DNA of 64,000 nt, from NCBI RefSeq assembly GCF_010093235.1, contig NZ_PDWP01000011.1, positions 1 through 64,000 on the forward strand, written 5' to 3'. How positions within the stretch are numbered: the stretch's first letter is position 1; each line of letters begins with the position of its first letter. The notes under the pieces are model-generated. The model did no database searches. It saw only the letters and a list, made by a program, of their open reading frames with translations, and was not told the origin of the DNA. The stretch comes from Pseudoxanthomonas suwonensis. GTDB taxonomy: Bacteria; Pseudomonadota; Gammaproteobacteria; Xanthomonadales; Xanthomonadaceae. Positions 1 through 8,254 of this stretch are shown here, one piece after another. The position numbers were made by a program, and so were the translations under genes.

Positions 1-56
1 CACCGAGATCGACACGGAGTGGTTCGGCGGCAGCGTGTGATGTGTATACGAGACAG
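1..56. other. Illumina Nextera i5 adapter remnant (not genomic)
   Basis: Bases 1-15 match the P5-side adapter CACCGAGATCTACAC with one mismatch. Bases 16-23 sit where the 8-base index belongs. Bases 24-37 match the Read 1 adapter TCGTCGGCAGCGTC with two mismatches, and bases 38-56 match the 19-base Tn5 mosaic end with two mismatches. The order and spacing are exactly those of a Nextera library molecule. This is unremoved adapter at a contig end, and genomic sequence starts at about base 57. Confidence 0.95.
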
Positions 57-800
57 GGCCCCCACCGCGCCGATCACCTGGCCTTGTTCGACCCGGTCGC
101 CGACCTTCACGTCGATCCGCGACAGGTGCAGGAAGTTGGAACTGATGCCGAAGCCGTGGTCCAGCAGCAGGGTGCCGCCGGTCAGGTAGAGGTCCGGGGC
201 GGCGAAGGTCACCACGCCGGGCGCCGGCGCCTTGACCGGGGTGCCGGTGGGTGCGGCGATGTCCATGCCCGAGTGCGGCGATCCCGGCTTGCCGTTGTAG
301 ACGCGCTGGTTGCCGAAGCGGCCGCTGATCCGGCCCTGCACCGGCCAGATGAAGCGGCGGGCGAAATCGGCGCGGTCGTCGTCGCGGCCGCGCGCGGCGG
401 TGACCTGGGCCTGCTCGCGGGCGATGCGTTCTGCGATGGCCGGCGGCGGATCCACGGTCCTCGGGGGCACGCCATCGACGCGCTGCACTGGCCAGTCGCG
501 CGGGCTGACCGCGATCCGCTGGACGCTGCGGACGCCATCCGGGCGGACCACGGTGACCTCGACCGGTGCGGCCTGGTCGCGGCCGACGCCGAACACCACG
601 GTGCCGTAGCCGGTGGTGCGCAGCACGCGACCGGCGTATTCCACACGGCTGCCGGGCGGCACCTTGCCGATCACCATCGAGCCCTGCGGCACGCTGGCCG
701 GGAACACCACCCGGGTATCGTCCTGGGCCGGGGCGGGCAGGGCGAGGGCGAGCATCGCGGCCAGCAGCGCCCGCCGCGTGGCACGCAGGACAGGCCGCAT
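57..800 (-). CDS. M23-family (LytM-like) peptidoglycan endopeptidase, 3' truncated
   Basis: Reading down from the ATG at 800 gives 248 residues that stay open to the adapter junction. The first ~25 residues form a signal peptide ending near PAPAQ, so the product is periplasmic. The second half is a peptidase M23 domain with HSGMDIA (the HxxxD zinc-ligand motif), the glycine-rich GGTLLLDHG segment, and VGDRVEQGQVIG typical of the LytM beta-barrel. The second zinc motif (HxH in HLHW) is missing because the contig ends first. The start overlaps the dihydroorotase stop as TGATG, which suggests translational coupling. Family members cut peptide crosslinks or activate amidases, but the substrate here is unknown. 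Confidence 0.85.
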
Positions 801-2152
801 CAGCGGGCGAACTCCAGGCGACGGCCCGCGGGGGCGCCGACCAGTTCGCGGCCGTTCCAGACCAGCTGGCCGTTGACCCAGGTCGAGGCGATGCGCGAGC
901 GGAAGGTGGTGCCCTCGAACGGCGACCAGCCGCACTTGGACAGCACGTCCTCGCGGCGCACGGTCAGCGGGGCGTCGTCCACCAGCACCAGGTCGGCCCA
1001 GTAGCCCTCGCGCAGGAAGCCGCGCTCGGCGACGTCGAACAGCTGCGCCGGGGCATGGCTGGCCTTCTGCACCACCCGGGTGATGTCCAGCCTGCCCTCG
1101 TGCACCAGCTCGATCGCCGCCAGCAGCGCGTACTGCACCAGCGGCAGGCCGGAAGGCGCCTGCAGGTAGGGCTTCTCCTTCTCCTCCAGGGTGTGCGGGG
1201 CGTGGTCGGTGGCCAGCACGTCGATCACGTCGTCCACCAGCGCCTGGGTCAGCGCGGCGCGGTCGGAGGCGTCCTTGATCGCTGGATTGCACTTGATGAG
1301 GTTGCCAAGCCGCGCGTAGTCGGCGCGGTCGAAGCGCAGGAAATGGATGCAGGTCTCGGCGGTGATCTTCTTGCGCACCTTGCCGTCGGCGCCCACCAGC
1401 GGGCCGCGCTCGAACAGCGCCAGCTCGTCGGCGGTGGAGATGTGCAGCACGTGCAGGCGGGTGCCGTGCCGGCGCGCCAGTTCCATGGCCAGGCGGGTGG
1501 ACTTGATGCAGGCCTCGCGCGAACGGATGTCCGGGTGCATGGCGGCGGTCAGGCCGTCGGCGCCGTACTTTTCCTTGAACTCGGCCATCGTGCGGTCGAT
1601 GGTCGGGGTGTCCTCGCAGTGGGTGATGATCGGGGTCGGGGCCTCGCGGAAGATCCCGTCCAGGGTCTCCGGGTTGTCGACCAGCATGTTGCCGGTGGAA
1701 GCGCCCATGAACACCTTGATGCCCGGCGCGGTCTTCGGATCCAGCGAGCGCACCGCCTCGAGGTTGTCGTTGCTGGCGCCCAGGTAGAAGCCATGGTTGC
1801 CCCAGGCCCTGCCGGCGGCCGCCGCGTACTTGCCCTCAAGCGCCGCCGCGTCGAGCGTGGGCGGGTTGGTGTTGGGCATGTCCATGAAGCTGGTCAGGCC
1901 GCCGGCCACGGCCGCGGCCGACTCGCTGGCGATGTCGCCCTTGTGGGTCAGGCCCGGCTCGCGGAAGTGCACCTGGTCATCGATCATCCCCGGCAGCAGC
2001 CAGCGCCCGCGGGCGTCCACGACTTCCTCGCCCGCGCGCGCCTGCAGCCCGCTGCCGATGGCGGCGATGCGCCCGTTCTCGATGCGCAGGTCGCCTTCGG
2101 TCTGGCGTCCTTCGTTGACCAGGCGGGCGTTGGTGATGAGAGTGGAGGGCAT
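800..2152 (-). CDS. pyrC: dihydroorotase
   Basis: This 450-residue cyclic amidohydrolase closes N-carbamoyl-aspartate to dihydroorotate in de novo pyrimidine synthesis. Visible motifs are the N-terminal metal motif DDQVHFREPG (residues 58-67), FMDMPNTNP, GIKVFMGAST (lysine expected to be carboxylated as metal bridge) and LATDHAPHT near residue 315. The usual HxH is QxH here (Gln60, His62), a variant also known from Bacteroidetes-type PyrC. The gene overlaps yidD upstream and the M23 gene downstream by TGATG junctions, so the three are probably one transcript. A non-pyrimidine amidohydrolase cannot be excluded, but length and motifs fit PyrC well. Confidence 0.88.
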   Translation of the reverse strand: MPSTLITNARLVNEGRQTEGDLRIENGRIAAIGSGLQARAGEEVVDARGRWLLPGMIDDQVHFREPGLTHKGDIASESAAAVAGGLTSFMDMPNTNPPTLDAAALEGKYAAAAGRAWGNHGFYLGASNDNLEAVRSLDPKTAPGIKVFMGASTGNMLVDNPETLDGIFREAPTPIITHCEDTPTIDRTMAEFKEKYGADGLTAAMHPDIRSREACIKSTRLAMELARRHGTRLHVLHISTADELALFERGPLVGADGKVRKKITAETCIHFLRFDRADYARLGNLIKCNPAIKDASDRAALTQALVDDVIDVLATDHAPHTLEEKEKPYLQAPSGLPLVQYALLAAIELVHEGRLDITRVVQKASHAPAQLFDVAERGFLREGYWADLVLVDDAPLTVRREDVLSKCGWSPFEGTTFRSRIASTWVNGQLVWNGRELVGAPAGRRLEFAR

Positions 2153-2394
2153 CAGTGGTGTCCTTGGCAGGAATGCGGGCGCTCGGGAACCGGGTCGTAG
2201 CCGCCGGGGTGGAGGGGGTGGCAGCGGCCGATGCGCCGCGCGGCCAGCCAGCAGCCGCGCAGCGGGCCATGCCGCTCGATCGCCTGCATCGCGTATTCAG
2301 AACAGCTGGGCACGAACCGGCAGCGCGGTCCCAGCAGCGGGCTGATGAAGCGCTTGTAGAAGCGCAACAGCGCGATAAGCAGGCGTGTAGTCAC
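2152..2394 (-). CDS. yidD: membrane protein insertion efficiency factor YidD
   Basis: The product is 80 residues, the normal YidD size. It starts with a hydrophobic/amphipathic stretch ([17 protein letters not shown]), followed by the family signature of Cys-containing motifs [11 protein letters not shown] and [24 protein letters not shown]. YidD assists YidC-dependent insertion of inner-membrane proteins and is peripheral on the inner membrane. In many proteobacteria it sits between rnpA and yidC; here it heads a dihydroorotase/M23 unit, with its stop overlapping the next start. Confidence 0.93.
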   Translation of the reverse strand: MTTRLLIALLRFYKRFISPLLGPRCRFVPSCSEYAMQAIERHGPLRGCWLAARRIGRCHPLHPGGYDPVPERPHSCQGHH

Positions 2395-2501
2395 CGCGGC
2401 ATGATAACTGGCGACCCGTGAGGTTGCCGCCCGTGGTGGGGTGGGCTATAAAGGCGCGCTTTCCCGCACTGCCGGGGAAAACATCGGAGGAACCTTCGTA
2501 C

Positions 2502-3617
2502 GTGGCTGCCAAGAACCCCGTGAAGAAGGCCGCCAAGCCGGCCAAGAAGCCTTCCCCCGCTGCCAAGGCGACCGGGAAGACCGCCAAGCCCGTCGCCAGG
2601 AAGGCGGCTGCAGGCAAGGCTGCCAAGCCCGTGAAGGCGGTCAAGGCGGTCAAGGCGACCAAGGCCGTCAAGCCGGCGGCGAAGAAGCCCGCCAAGCCCG
2701 TCGTGGCCAAGAAGGCCGCGGCGCCGGCGAAGAAGGCTCCGGCCAGGAAGGCCACGGCGACCAAGCCGGCTCCGGCGAAGAAGACCCCGGCCCCCAAGGC
2801 CACCAAGGCCCCGGCCAGCAAGAGCAACACCCGGCCGGTGACCCCGGCCAAGGCTGCCAAGCCGGCGGCGAAGAAAGTGGCGGCCCCCGCCGCGACCGCG
2901 AAGCCGGCCAGCAGCAAGACCCCCACCGCCAAGTCCACGAGGACGACCGCGCCCGCTACCCCGACCGCCAAGCCGTCCGCCGCCAAGGCAGCCCCGACGC
3001 CGAAGACGGTCGCCGCAACTCCGCAAGAAAAGCCAGTGCCCGCACCGAAATCCCCCAGCTCCAACGCTCCGGCCAAGCCGGTCCCGACCGCCCCGGGGAC
3101 CCCGGGCAAGGTCGCCGTCGCCGTGGTGTCCAAAAAGACCGACAATGTGAGCCCGGCCCCCACCCGCAGGAAGGTCGTGGAATACAAGATCGACGAAGCC
3201 ACCGGACGTCCCATCCTTCCGGAAGGCTACAAGCCCTCGCCCGACGAGGAGTACATGAACCCGCTGCAGCTGGAGTACTTCCGGCAGCGGCTGCTGCAGT
3301 GGCGCGCCGACCTGGTCGAGGAGTCCAAGCAGACCATCGAGAACCTCAAGGACGAAGTGCGCGACATCGGCGACGAGGCCGAGCGTGCCACCCGCGAGAC
3401 CGAGAACTCGCTGGAACTGCGTACCCGCGACCGCTACCGCAAGCTGATCGGCAAGATCGACAGCACGCTCAAGCGCCTGGAGGCCGGTGACTACGGCTAC
3501 TGCGTCGACACCGGCGAGGAGATCGGCCTGGAGCGCCTGGAGGCGCGCCTGACCGCCGAGCGCACCATCGACGCCCAGGAGCGCTGGGAGCACCTGCAGA
3601 AGCAGCAGGGCGAGTAA
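2502..3617 (+). CDS. dksA: DksA/TraR-family RNA polymerase-binding protein with long Lys/Ala/Pro-rich N-terminal tail
   Basis: I start at GTG 2502 because GGAGG lies 11 bases upstream; an in-frame ATG at 2418 would add a non-conserved stretch. The 371-residue product has two parts. Residues 1 to ~220 are an AAKKPA/KPAAKK-type histone H1-like tail. The last ~150 residues are a DksA domain with a coiled coil carrying the DxxDxA tip (DIGDEA). The zinc-finger positions keep the CX2CX17CX2C spacing but read Cys334-Thr337-Thr355-Ala358, so zinc binding is unlikely, as in zinc-independent DksA paralogs. Expected role: ppGpp-linked control of transcription initiation. The tail may add nonspecific nucleic-acid binding (inference). 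Confidence 0.88.
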   Translation: MAAKNPVKKAAKPAKKPSPAAKATGKTAKPVARKAAAGKAAKPVKAVKAVKATKAVKPAAKKPAKPVVAKKAAAPAKKAPARKATATKPAPAKKTPAPKATKAPASKSNTRPVTPAKAAKPAAKKVAAPAATAKPASSKTPTAKSTRTTAPATPTAKPSAAKAAPTPKTVAATPQEKPVPAPKSPSSNAPAKPVPTAPGTPGKVAVAVVSKKTDNVSPAPTRRKVVEYKIDEATGRPILPEGYKPSPDEEYMNPLQLEYFRQRLLQWRADLVEESKQTIENLKDEVRDIGDEAERATRETENSLELRTRDRYRKLIGKIDSTLKRLEAGDYGYCVDTGEEIGLERLEARLTAERTIDAQERWEHLQKQQGE

Positions 3618-3641
3618 GCCCGCTCCCGCAGGCCTGACGAC

Positions 3642-3673
3642 AAAGCCCGCCTCCCGGCGGGCTTTGTCTTTTT
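3642..3673 (+). terminator. rho-independent terminator of dksA
   Basis: A perfect 10-bp stem (AAAGCCCGCC / GGCGGGCTTT, 3642-3651 with 3656-3665) with a 4-base loop is followed by GTCTTTTT. It begins 25 bases after the dksA stop. Confidence 0.9.
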
Positions 3674-3775
3674 AGCCCCTCGCCGACGGGGGCGGGGAAC
3701 GGGCGGCGCTTCTCCAACGCCGCTGGCACCACGACCCCACCTCCGCTCCCTCTCCCGGTGGGAGGGGTGCATTGC

Positions 3776-3805
3776 GTAGCCCGGGCAGGCGAAGCGCACC
3801 CGGGG
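3776..3805 (+). repeat. single GTAG-type REP palindrome in the dksA-MFS intergenic region
   Basis: GTAGCCCGGGCAGGCGAAGC continues into GCACCCGGGG, a GTAG-headed hairpin whose arms are CCCGGG and CCCGGG. The same type recurs near 32-33, 60.9 and 62.8-63.3 kb. The surrounding gap 3674-4099 holds no convincing gene; only this REP and GC-rich non-coding sequence are visible. Confidence 0.7.
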
Positions 3806-4099
3806 ATTCCCCGGTGCGCCAAGGTGGATACCTGCGACACAAGCGCAAAGGACAAACGAAGCCACGGCCTGGAAGCGCCCGAAGACGCGCCATGCCGGGG
3901 GCGTGGGGCAACCAGGCCACGGATGGCCCGCGGTGGCGCGTTGGAGCAGGAGGCGCGCGATGCCATGCCCCGGTGCGGCGCGGCTCCGTCCGGGGTCTGC
4001 GGCACCCCATGGCGGCCGCCTCCGCCATCGCGGCGCGTCACCGGACGGCGGCCCGGCAAGGCCGTCGGTCTTCGTTGGGCCATGCGGGGCGCGGGTGGG

Positions 4100-5338
4100 T
4101 CAGAGCTTCCGCAGATCCAGCCGCCGCAACTTCGGCGCCTTGACCGCGGTGGTGGCGACCACGCCCAGGGTGACGCAGCCGCCCAGTACCACCGCCGGCA
4201 CCAGGCCCAGCAGGCGCGCCATCGAGCCGGCATAGAACGCGCCCAGTTCGTTGGACGAGCCGATGAAGATGCCGTTGATCGAAGCCACCCGGCCGCGCAT
4301 GCCGTCGGGAGTGACCAGCTGCATGATGGTCGAGCGCAGCACCACCGACACGCCGTCGCACACCCCCGACAGCAGCAGGAAGAACGCCGACAGCCAGAAG
4401 TGCCGCGACAGGCCGAAGCCGATGATGCACAGGCCGAAGCCGGCCACCGCCCACAGCAGCAGGCGGCCGGCGTTGCGACCAGGCGTGTGCCGCGCCAGCA
4501 CCAGGCCCACCACGACCGCGCCCAGCGCCGGGGCCGCGCGCAGGATGCCCAGCCCTTCCGGACCGTAGTGCAGGATCTCGTGGATGAAGGCCGGCGCCAG
4601 GGAGATCGCGCCGCCGAACAGCACCGCGAACAGGTCCAGCGCCTGCGCGCCGAGCATGACCTGGTTGCCGAACACGAAGCGCAGGCCCTCGCCGATGCTG
4701 GCGAACACCGGCGCGCGCGGTCCCGCCGCCGGTGGCTCCTCGACCCGCAGCGCCAGCAGCACGGCGCCCGAAGCCAGCGCGAGCGCGGCGGCGACGCCGT
4801 AGGCGACGGTCTTGCCGGCCAGTCCGACCAGCAGGCCGCCCAGCGCCGGGCCGCAGACCAGGCCGATCTGGAAGGCCACGCTGCCGATGCTGGGGCCGCG
4901 TGCGAACTGCGCGCGCGGCAGCACCCGCGCGAACAGGGCGGTGTAGACCGGGGTGAGGAAGGCGCGGACCAGCCCGGTCAGGACGATGGCCGCGTAGATC
5001 GGCCAGGTTGCGCCCGGCGCGATGCGGCCGGCGGCGACCAGCATCAGCAGCACGGCGGTGGCGCACAGCCCGGCGGTGGCCAGCGCGCCCAGCCGGCGCT
5101 TGGGCAGGTGGTCGACCAGGTAGCCGGCGAACAGGGCCATGCCGATGTACGGCAGCACCTCGGCCAGGCCGACCAGGCCCAGGGCGAAGGTGTCGCGGGT
5201 CAGCTCGTAGACGTGCCAGCCGACGGTGACCGCGACGATCTGGTAGGACAGGATCGCGAACAGGCGGTAGCCGAGCAGGATCCGGAAGCTGCCTTCGCGC
5301 AGCGGCGAACGGAGCAGGCTTTCCGGAGCCGCTTCCAC
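4100..5338 (-). CDS. MFS transporter (MFS_3 / EntS-like exporter family)
   Basis: The 412-residue product has about 12 hydrophobic segments and a cytoplasmic loop rich in charged residues after TM2 (YLVDHLPKRRLGAL), the position of MFS motif A. It has the GMRGRVASINGIF segment typical of the MFS_3 group that includes the enterobactin exporter EntS. Substrate is unknown. The start lies one base beyond the sufE stop, so it is probably cotranscribed with sufE, although no functional link to Fe-S assembly is evident. Confidence 0.82.
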   Translation of the reverse strand: MEAAPESLLRSPLREGSFRILLGYRLFAILSYQIVAVTVGWHVYELTRDTFALGLVGLAEVLPYIGMALFAGYLVDHLPKRRLGALATAGLCATAVLLMLVAAGRIAPGATWPIYAAIVLTGLVRAFLTPVYTALFARVLPRAQFARGPSIGSVAFQIGLVCGPALGGLLVGLAGKTVAYGVAAALALASGAVLLALRVEEPPAAGPRAPVFASIGEGLRFVFGNQVMLGAQALDLFAVLFGGAISLAPAFIHEILHYGPEGLGILRAAPALGAVVVGLVLARHTPGRNAGRLLLWAVAGFGLCIIGFGLSRHFWLSAFFLLLSGVCDGVSVVLRSTIMQLVTPDGMRGRVASINGIFIGSSNELGAFYAGSMARLLGLVPAVVLGGCVTLGVVATTAVKAPKLRRLDLRKL

Positions 5339-5339
5339 C

Positions 5340-5807
5340 TCAGGCCTGGGCGCGCGCGGTGTCGCGGATGAAGGCCAGCAGCGAGGCCAGGCCGTTGCTG
5401 CGGGTCGGCGAGAGGGGCCTGGCCAGCCCGATGTCGGCGATGTAGTCCGGCTCGGTGGCCAGGATTTCCTCCGCCGGACGGCCGGAGTAGACCCGCAGGG
5501 CCAGGTAGATCAGGCCGGAGACGATGGCCGAGTCGCTGATCGCATGGAACTCCAGGCGATCGCGGTTGCCCTGCGGCACGATCCAGACCATCGACTGGCA
5601 GCCGTGCAGGCGGTGTTCCTCGGTCTTCCATTCCTCCGGGAACGGCGGCAGCTTGCGGCCCAGGTCGATCAGGTACTGGTAGCGCTCGGCCCAGTCGGCG
5701 AAGAACGCGAACTCGTCGCGGATGGCGGCCTGCGCCTCGGCGGCGGTGGGTTCGAGCGGGAAGGGGGTAGTGGTCACGGGTTTCTCGATGATGGTGTGGC
5801 CGTCCAT
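5340..5807 (-). CDS. sufE: cysteine desulfuration protein SufE
   Basis: The 155-residue product is slightly longer than E. coli SufE. It has the family core FPEEWKTEEHRLHGCQSMVW with the sulfur-accepting Cys70 in the HGCQS loop, then the SGLIYLALRVYSGRPAEEIL segment and a C-terminal LSPTRSNGLASLL helix. SufE takes persulfide sulfur from the desulfurase SufS for Fe-S cluster assembly. No other suf genes are in the window. It lies between cysS and the MFS gene on the same strand. Confidence 0.92.
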   Translation of the reverse strand: MDGHTIIEKPVTTTPFPLEPTAAEAQAAIRDEFAFFADWAERYQYLIDLGRKLPPFPEEWKTEEHRLHGCQSMVWIVPQGNRDRLEFHAISDSAIVSGLIYLALRVYSGRPAEEILATEPDYIADIGLARPLSPTRSNGLASLLAFIRDTARAQA

Positions 5808-5872
5808 GGCGCGACGTGGCGGGCCTGGGATCGCCCTGGCCGGTCATCCATGGCCGGACATCCGCAGGCGCG

Positions 5873-7255
5873 TCAGGCGCGCTTCCAGCGCACGCCCTGC
5901 GGCGTGTCCTCCAGCAGGATGCCCTCGGCCGCCAGCTGGTCGCGGATGGCGTCGGCACGGGCGAAGTCCCGGGACTTCTTTGCCGCGCTGCGCTCGTCAA
6001 CCAGCGCCTGGATGCGGGCATCGTCGTCGCCGGAGGCGCCGCGGTTGAACCAGGCTTCCGGCGCCTGCTGCAGCAGGCCCAGGGCCAGGCCGGCGCCGAG
6101 CAGTTCGGCCTTCAGCCGCGAGCGTTCGCCGGCATCGGTCGCCTTGCGCGCCTCGCCGGCGATGCGGGCCAGCTCGGCCAGCGCCAGCGGGGTGTTGAGG
6201 TCGTCGTCCAGCGCCGCCTCGATCGCGGGCGGGATCGAAGCGGTGGCCTCGACGCCGGCCAGGTCGCGCAGGGTGCCGTACAGCCGGTCCAGGGTGCGCA
6301 CCGACTGCTCGACCAGGGCGTCCGACCATTCCAGCGGCTGCCGGTAGTGGGCCGACATCAGCGCGTAGCGCAGCGCCTCCGGCGGGGGCGCGCGGACCAG
6401 GTCGTGGACCTTCTCGATGTTGCCCAGCGACTTGCTCATCTTGGCGCCGCCGAAATTGAGCATTCCGTTGTGCAGCCAGTAGCGGGCGAACGGCGCGCCG
6501 CCGTGCGCGCACTGGCTCTGCGCGATCTCGTTCTCGTGGTGCGGGAACTGCAGGTCGATGCCGCCGGCATGGATGTCGATGGTCTGGCCCAGGTGGGCCT
6601 AGGCCATCGCCGAGCACTCGATGTGCCAGCCCGGGCGGCCGCGGCCCCAGGGCGAATCCCAGCCGGGCAGGTCGTCGCTGGAGGGCTTCCACAGCACGAA
6701 GTCGCCCGGATCGCGCTTGTACGGGGCCACCTCGACCCGGGCGCCGGCCAGCATCTCCTCGGTGTCGCGGCGCGAGAGGCGGCCGTAGTCGGCGAAGCTG
6801 GCCACCGAGAACAGCACGTGGCCCTCGGCGGCGTAGGCGTGGCCCTCGGCGATCAGGCGCTCGCACATGGCGATCATCTGCGCGATATGGCCGGTGGCGG
6901 TGGGTTCGATGTCCGGGGCGAAGTCGCCGGACACGCCCAGCGCGGCCATGTCCTCGCGGTAGGCGGCGGCGAAGTGGTCGGTGATCACCGAGATCGGCAC
7001 GCCCTGCTCGGCGGCCGCGGCGTTGATCTTGTCGTCCACGTCGGTGATGTTGCGCGCGTACTTCAGGGCGCCATGGCGCCGGCGCAGCAGCGCGGCCAGG
7101 ACCCCGAACACCACCGGCCCGCGGGCGTTGCCGATGTGCACGTAGTTGTAGACCGTGGGCCCGCACACGTACATGGTGGGGCAGGCGGGGTCGAGCGGCG
7201 CGAAGGCTTCGACCTGGCGCGTCAGGCTGTTGTACAGGCGCAGGGACATCGGCAC
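5873..7255 (-). pseudogene. cysS: cysteinyl-tRNA synthetase interrupted by an in-frame TAG
   Basis: The frame runs from ATG 7255 to the stop at 5873 and would give ~460 residues, the normal CysRS length. It has [13 protein letters not shown] (HIGH-type motif, zinc Cys), the WHIECSAM zinc motif, [11 protein letters not shown], and KMSKSLGN in the second part. Codon 219 (6601-6599) is TAG, directly after SAMA and before [13 protein letters not shown]. Alignment to known CysRS shows this single codon substitutes an ordinary residue, with no shift of frame. GAG or CAG would restore the gene by one base. CysRS is essential, so a sequencing error, amber suppression or a second cysS copy must be considered. 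Confidence 0.88.
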
Positions 7256-7394
7256 GGGATACCGGGGGCGGGCCGCGCATTCTAGCCTGCGTGCCGCCGC
7301 GGGGCCCGGCCGGGCCGCTGCGGGGCTTTGGTTCAGCCCCGTGCAAGGCGTGCGCCCTACACTGTCGGCTCCGTTCGCCCCCCAACGGTACCGA

Positions 7395-7949
7395 ATGCGA
7401 CCTTCGACGCGAGTCCCCCTGCTGTGCCTGCTGAGTGCGATGGCGCTGCCGGCTGCCGCGCAGGAGAAGGACCCCCAGGGGGCGCTGCCGGAGCCCCCGA
7501 TCCGGGTAGTTCCCGTCGAGAACGTGCGTTTCGACTACGCCCAGGTGCTGCGGGTGGAGCCGGTCTACCAGACCCTGCGCGCCAGCCGCACCGAGGAGCG
7601 CTGCGACGACGTGCCGGTGGTCGAGGTGCGTTCGCAGCCCAGCGGGGGCGGGGAGTCGCCGGGGGTCTTCGGGCGCATCGTCGAGTCCTTCAAGGGCATG
7701 TTCCGGGAGGAGTCGGCCCCGAAGGCCAATCCGCAGACCGCGGCCCAGGCCTCGGCGACGCCGCGCGGCGGGGCCAACTGCCGCCTGGTCCAGGTCGAGC
7801 GCCAGTTCCAGCGGCCGATCGCCTACGACGTCGATTACGTCTACAAGGGCACCAAGTACCGTTCGCGCCTGGCCGAGGACCCCGGCAACCGGCTGCGGAT
7901 CCGGGTTTCGGTCACCCCCTGGGTGGGCGACGCGGCCAGTCCGCCCTGA
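7395..7949 (+). CDS. secreted hypothetical protein (surface-antigen-like, no known function)
   Basis: From ATG 7395 the product has 184 residues. The first ~22 residues are a signal peptide ([17 protein letters not shown]), so it is periplasmic or outer-membrane associated. Two cysteines (ERCDDVP and GANCRLV) flank a low-complexity middle. The C-terminal block, with [15 protein letters not shown] and [11 protein letters not shown], resembles the end of glycine-zipper surface-antigen proteins common in xanthomonads, but no glycine zipper is present here. It lies between divergent cysS and the arginine leader. Function unknown. Confidence 0.75.
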   Translation: MRPSTRVPLLCLLSAMALPAAAQEKDPQGALPEPPIRVVPVENVRFDYAQVLRVEPVYQTLRASRTEERCDDVPVVEVRSQPSGGGESPGVFGRIVESFKGMFREESAPKANPQTAAQASATPRGGANCRLVQVERQFQRPIAYDVDYVYKGTKYRSRLAEDPGNRLRIRVSVTPWVGDAASPP

Positions 7950-7965
7950 GCGCCTCCCGCGGGCT

Positions 7966-7993
7966 TGCACGCGCCGCGGGTGCGTGCGACCAT
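7966..7993 (+). promoter_or_regulatory. candidate promoter of the arginine leader/argF' operon
   Basis: TTGCAC (7966-7971) and GACCAT (7988-7993) are spaced by 16 bases and end 9 bases before the leader ATG at 8003. The -10 is a weak match, so this is a candidate only. Confidence 0.35.
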
Positions 7994-8002
7994 CGACCGC
8001 CG

Positions 8003-8104
8003 ATGAATACCGACCTTCAGCCGCATGCTTCGAGCGCCGCCCGGATGGCCTCCGGGATGACCTCGCGTGCGCGTCGACCGGAACCCCACTTTTCCGCTGG
8101 GTGA
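8003..8104 (+). CDS. putative arginine leader peptide (33 residues)
   Basis: A short ORF with four arginine codons in 33 residues lies upstream of argF'. Codons 22, 24 and 25 (8066-8077) are CGT, CGT and CGA within the SRARRPEP stretch. Its stop (8102-8104) coincides with the segment GCTGGGT (8096-8102), which can pair with the ascending arm of a downstream terminator. That placement is what a ribosome-controlled attenuator needs. No strong Shine-Dalgarno is seen, so translation may be near-leaderless from the candidate promoter. The peptide itself probably has no other function. Comparative evidence is needed to confirm it. Confidence 0.55.
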   Translation: MNTDLQPHASSAARMASGMTSRARRPEPHFSAG

Positions 8105-8155
8105 CCGGAGCGTCGTGCTGTCCGTTCGAGAACCCAGCCCCAGGCTGGGTTTTTT
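8096..8155 (+). promoter_or_regulatory. candidate transcription attenuator of the arginine operon
   Basis: The terminator is a perfect 9-bp stem AACCCAGCC (8131-8139) / GGCTGGGTT (8143-8151) with a 3-base loop and a T run to 8155. An alternative pairing is GCTGGGT (8096-8102) with ACCCAGC (8132-8138), 7 bp perfect, which excludes the terminator. A ribosome stalled at Arg codons 22-25 would leave 8096-8102 free (antitermination). One finishing at the stop 8102-8104 would cover it (termination). The pairings are seen in the sequence; the mechanism is inferred. Confidence 0.65.
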
Positions 8156-8254
8156 CGTTTCTGGCACGGCAAAGGTTTCAGGCGCAAGGGACTTCATCCG
8201 GACAAGGCACCACCCCATGCCGGTTCGCCGGCCACCACCGCAAGGGATCGATCG

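Noticed and set aside
38..56. Tn5-like mosaic end as a natural transposon end
   Set aside because: It lies in the exact order of Nextera adapter parts at a contig end, so it is a library artifact.
566..2200. Long plus-strand ORF opposite pyrC and other long antisense ORFs (for example 2391-3593 minus, 15577-17631 minus, 36535-38955 minus)
   Set aside because: They are GC-rich shadows of real genes with low-complexity products and no family motifs.
6599..6601. TAG in cysS as pyrrolysine or selenocysteine site
   Set aside because: Position is not a conserved Pyl/Sec site in CysRS, the codon is not TGA, and no pyl genes are seen in the window.
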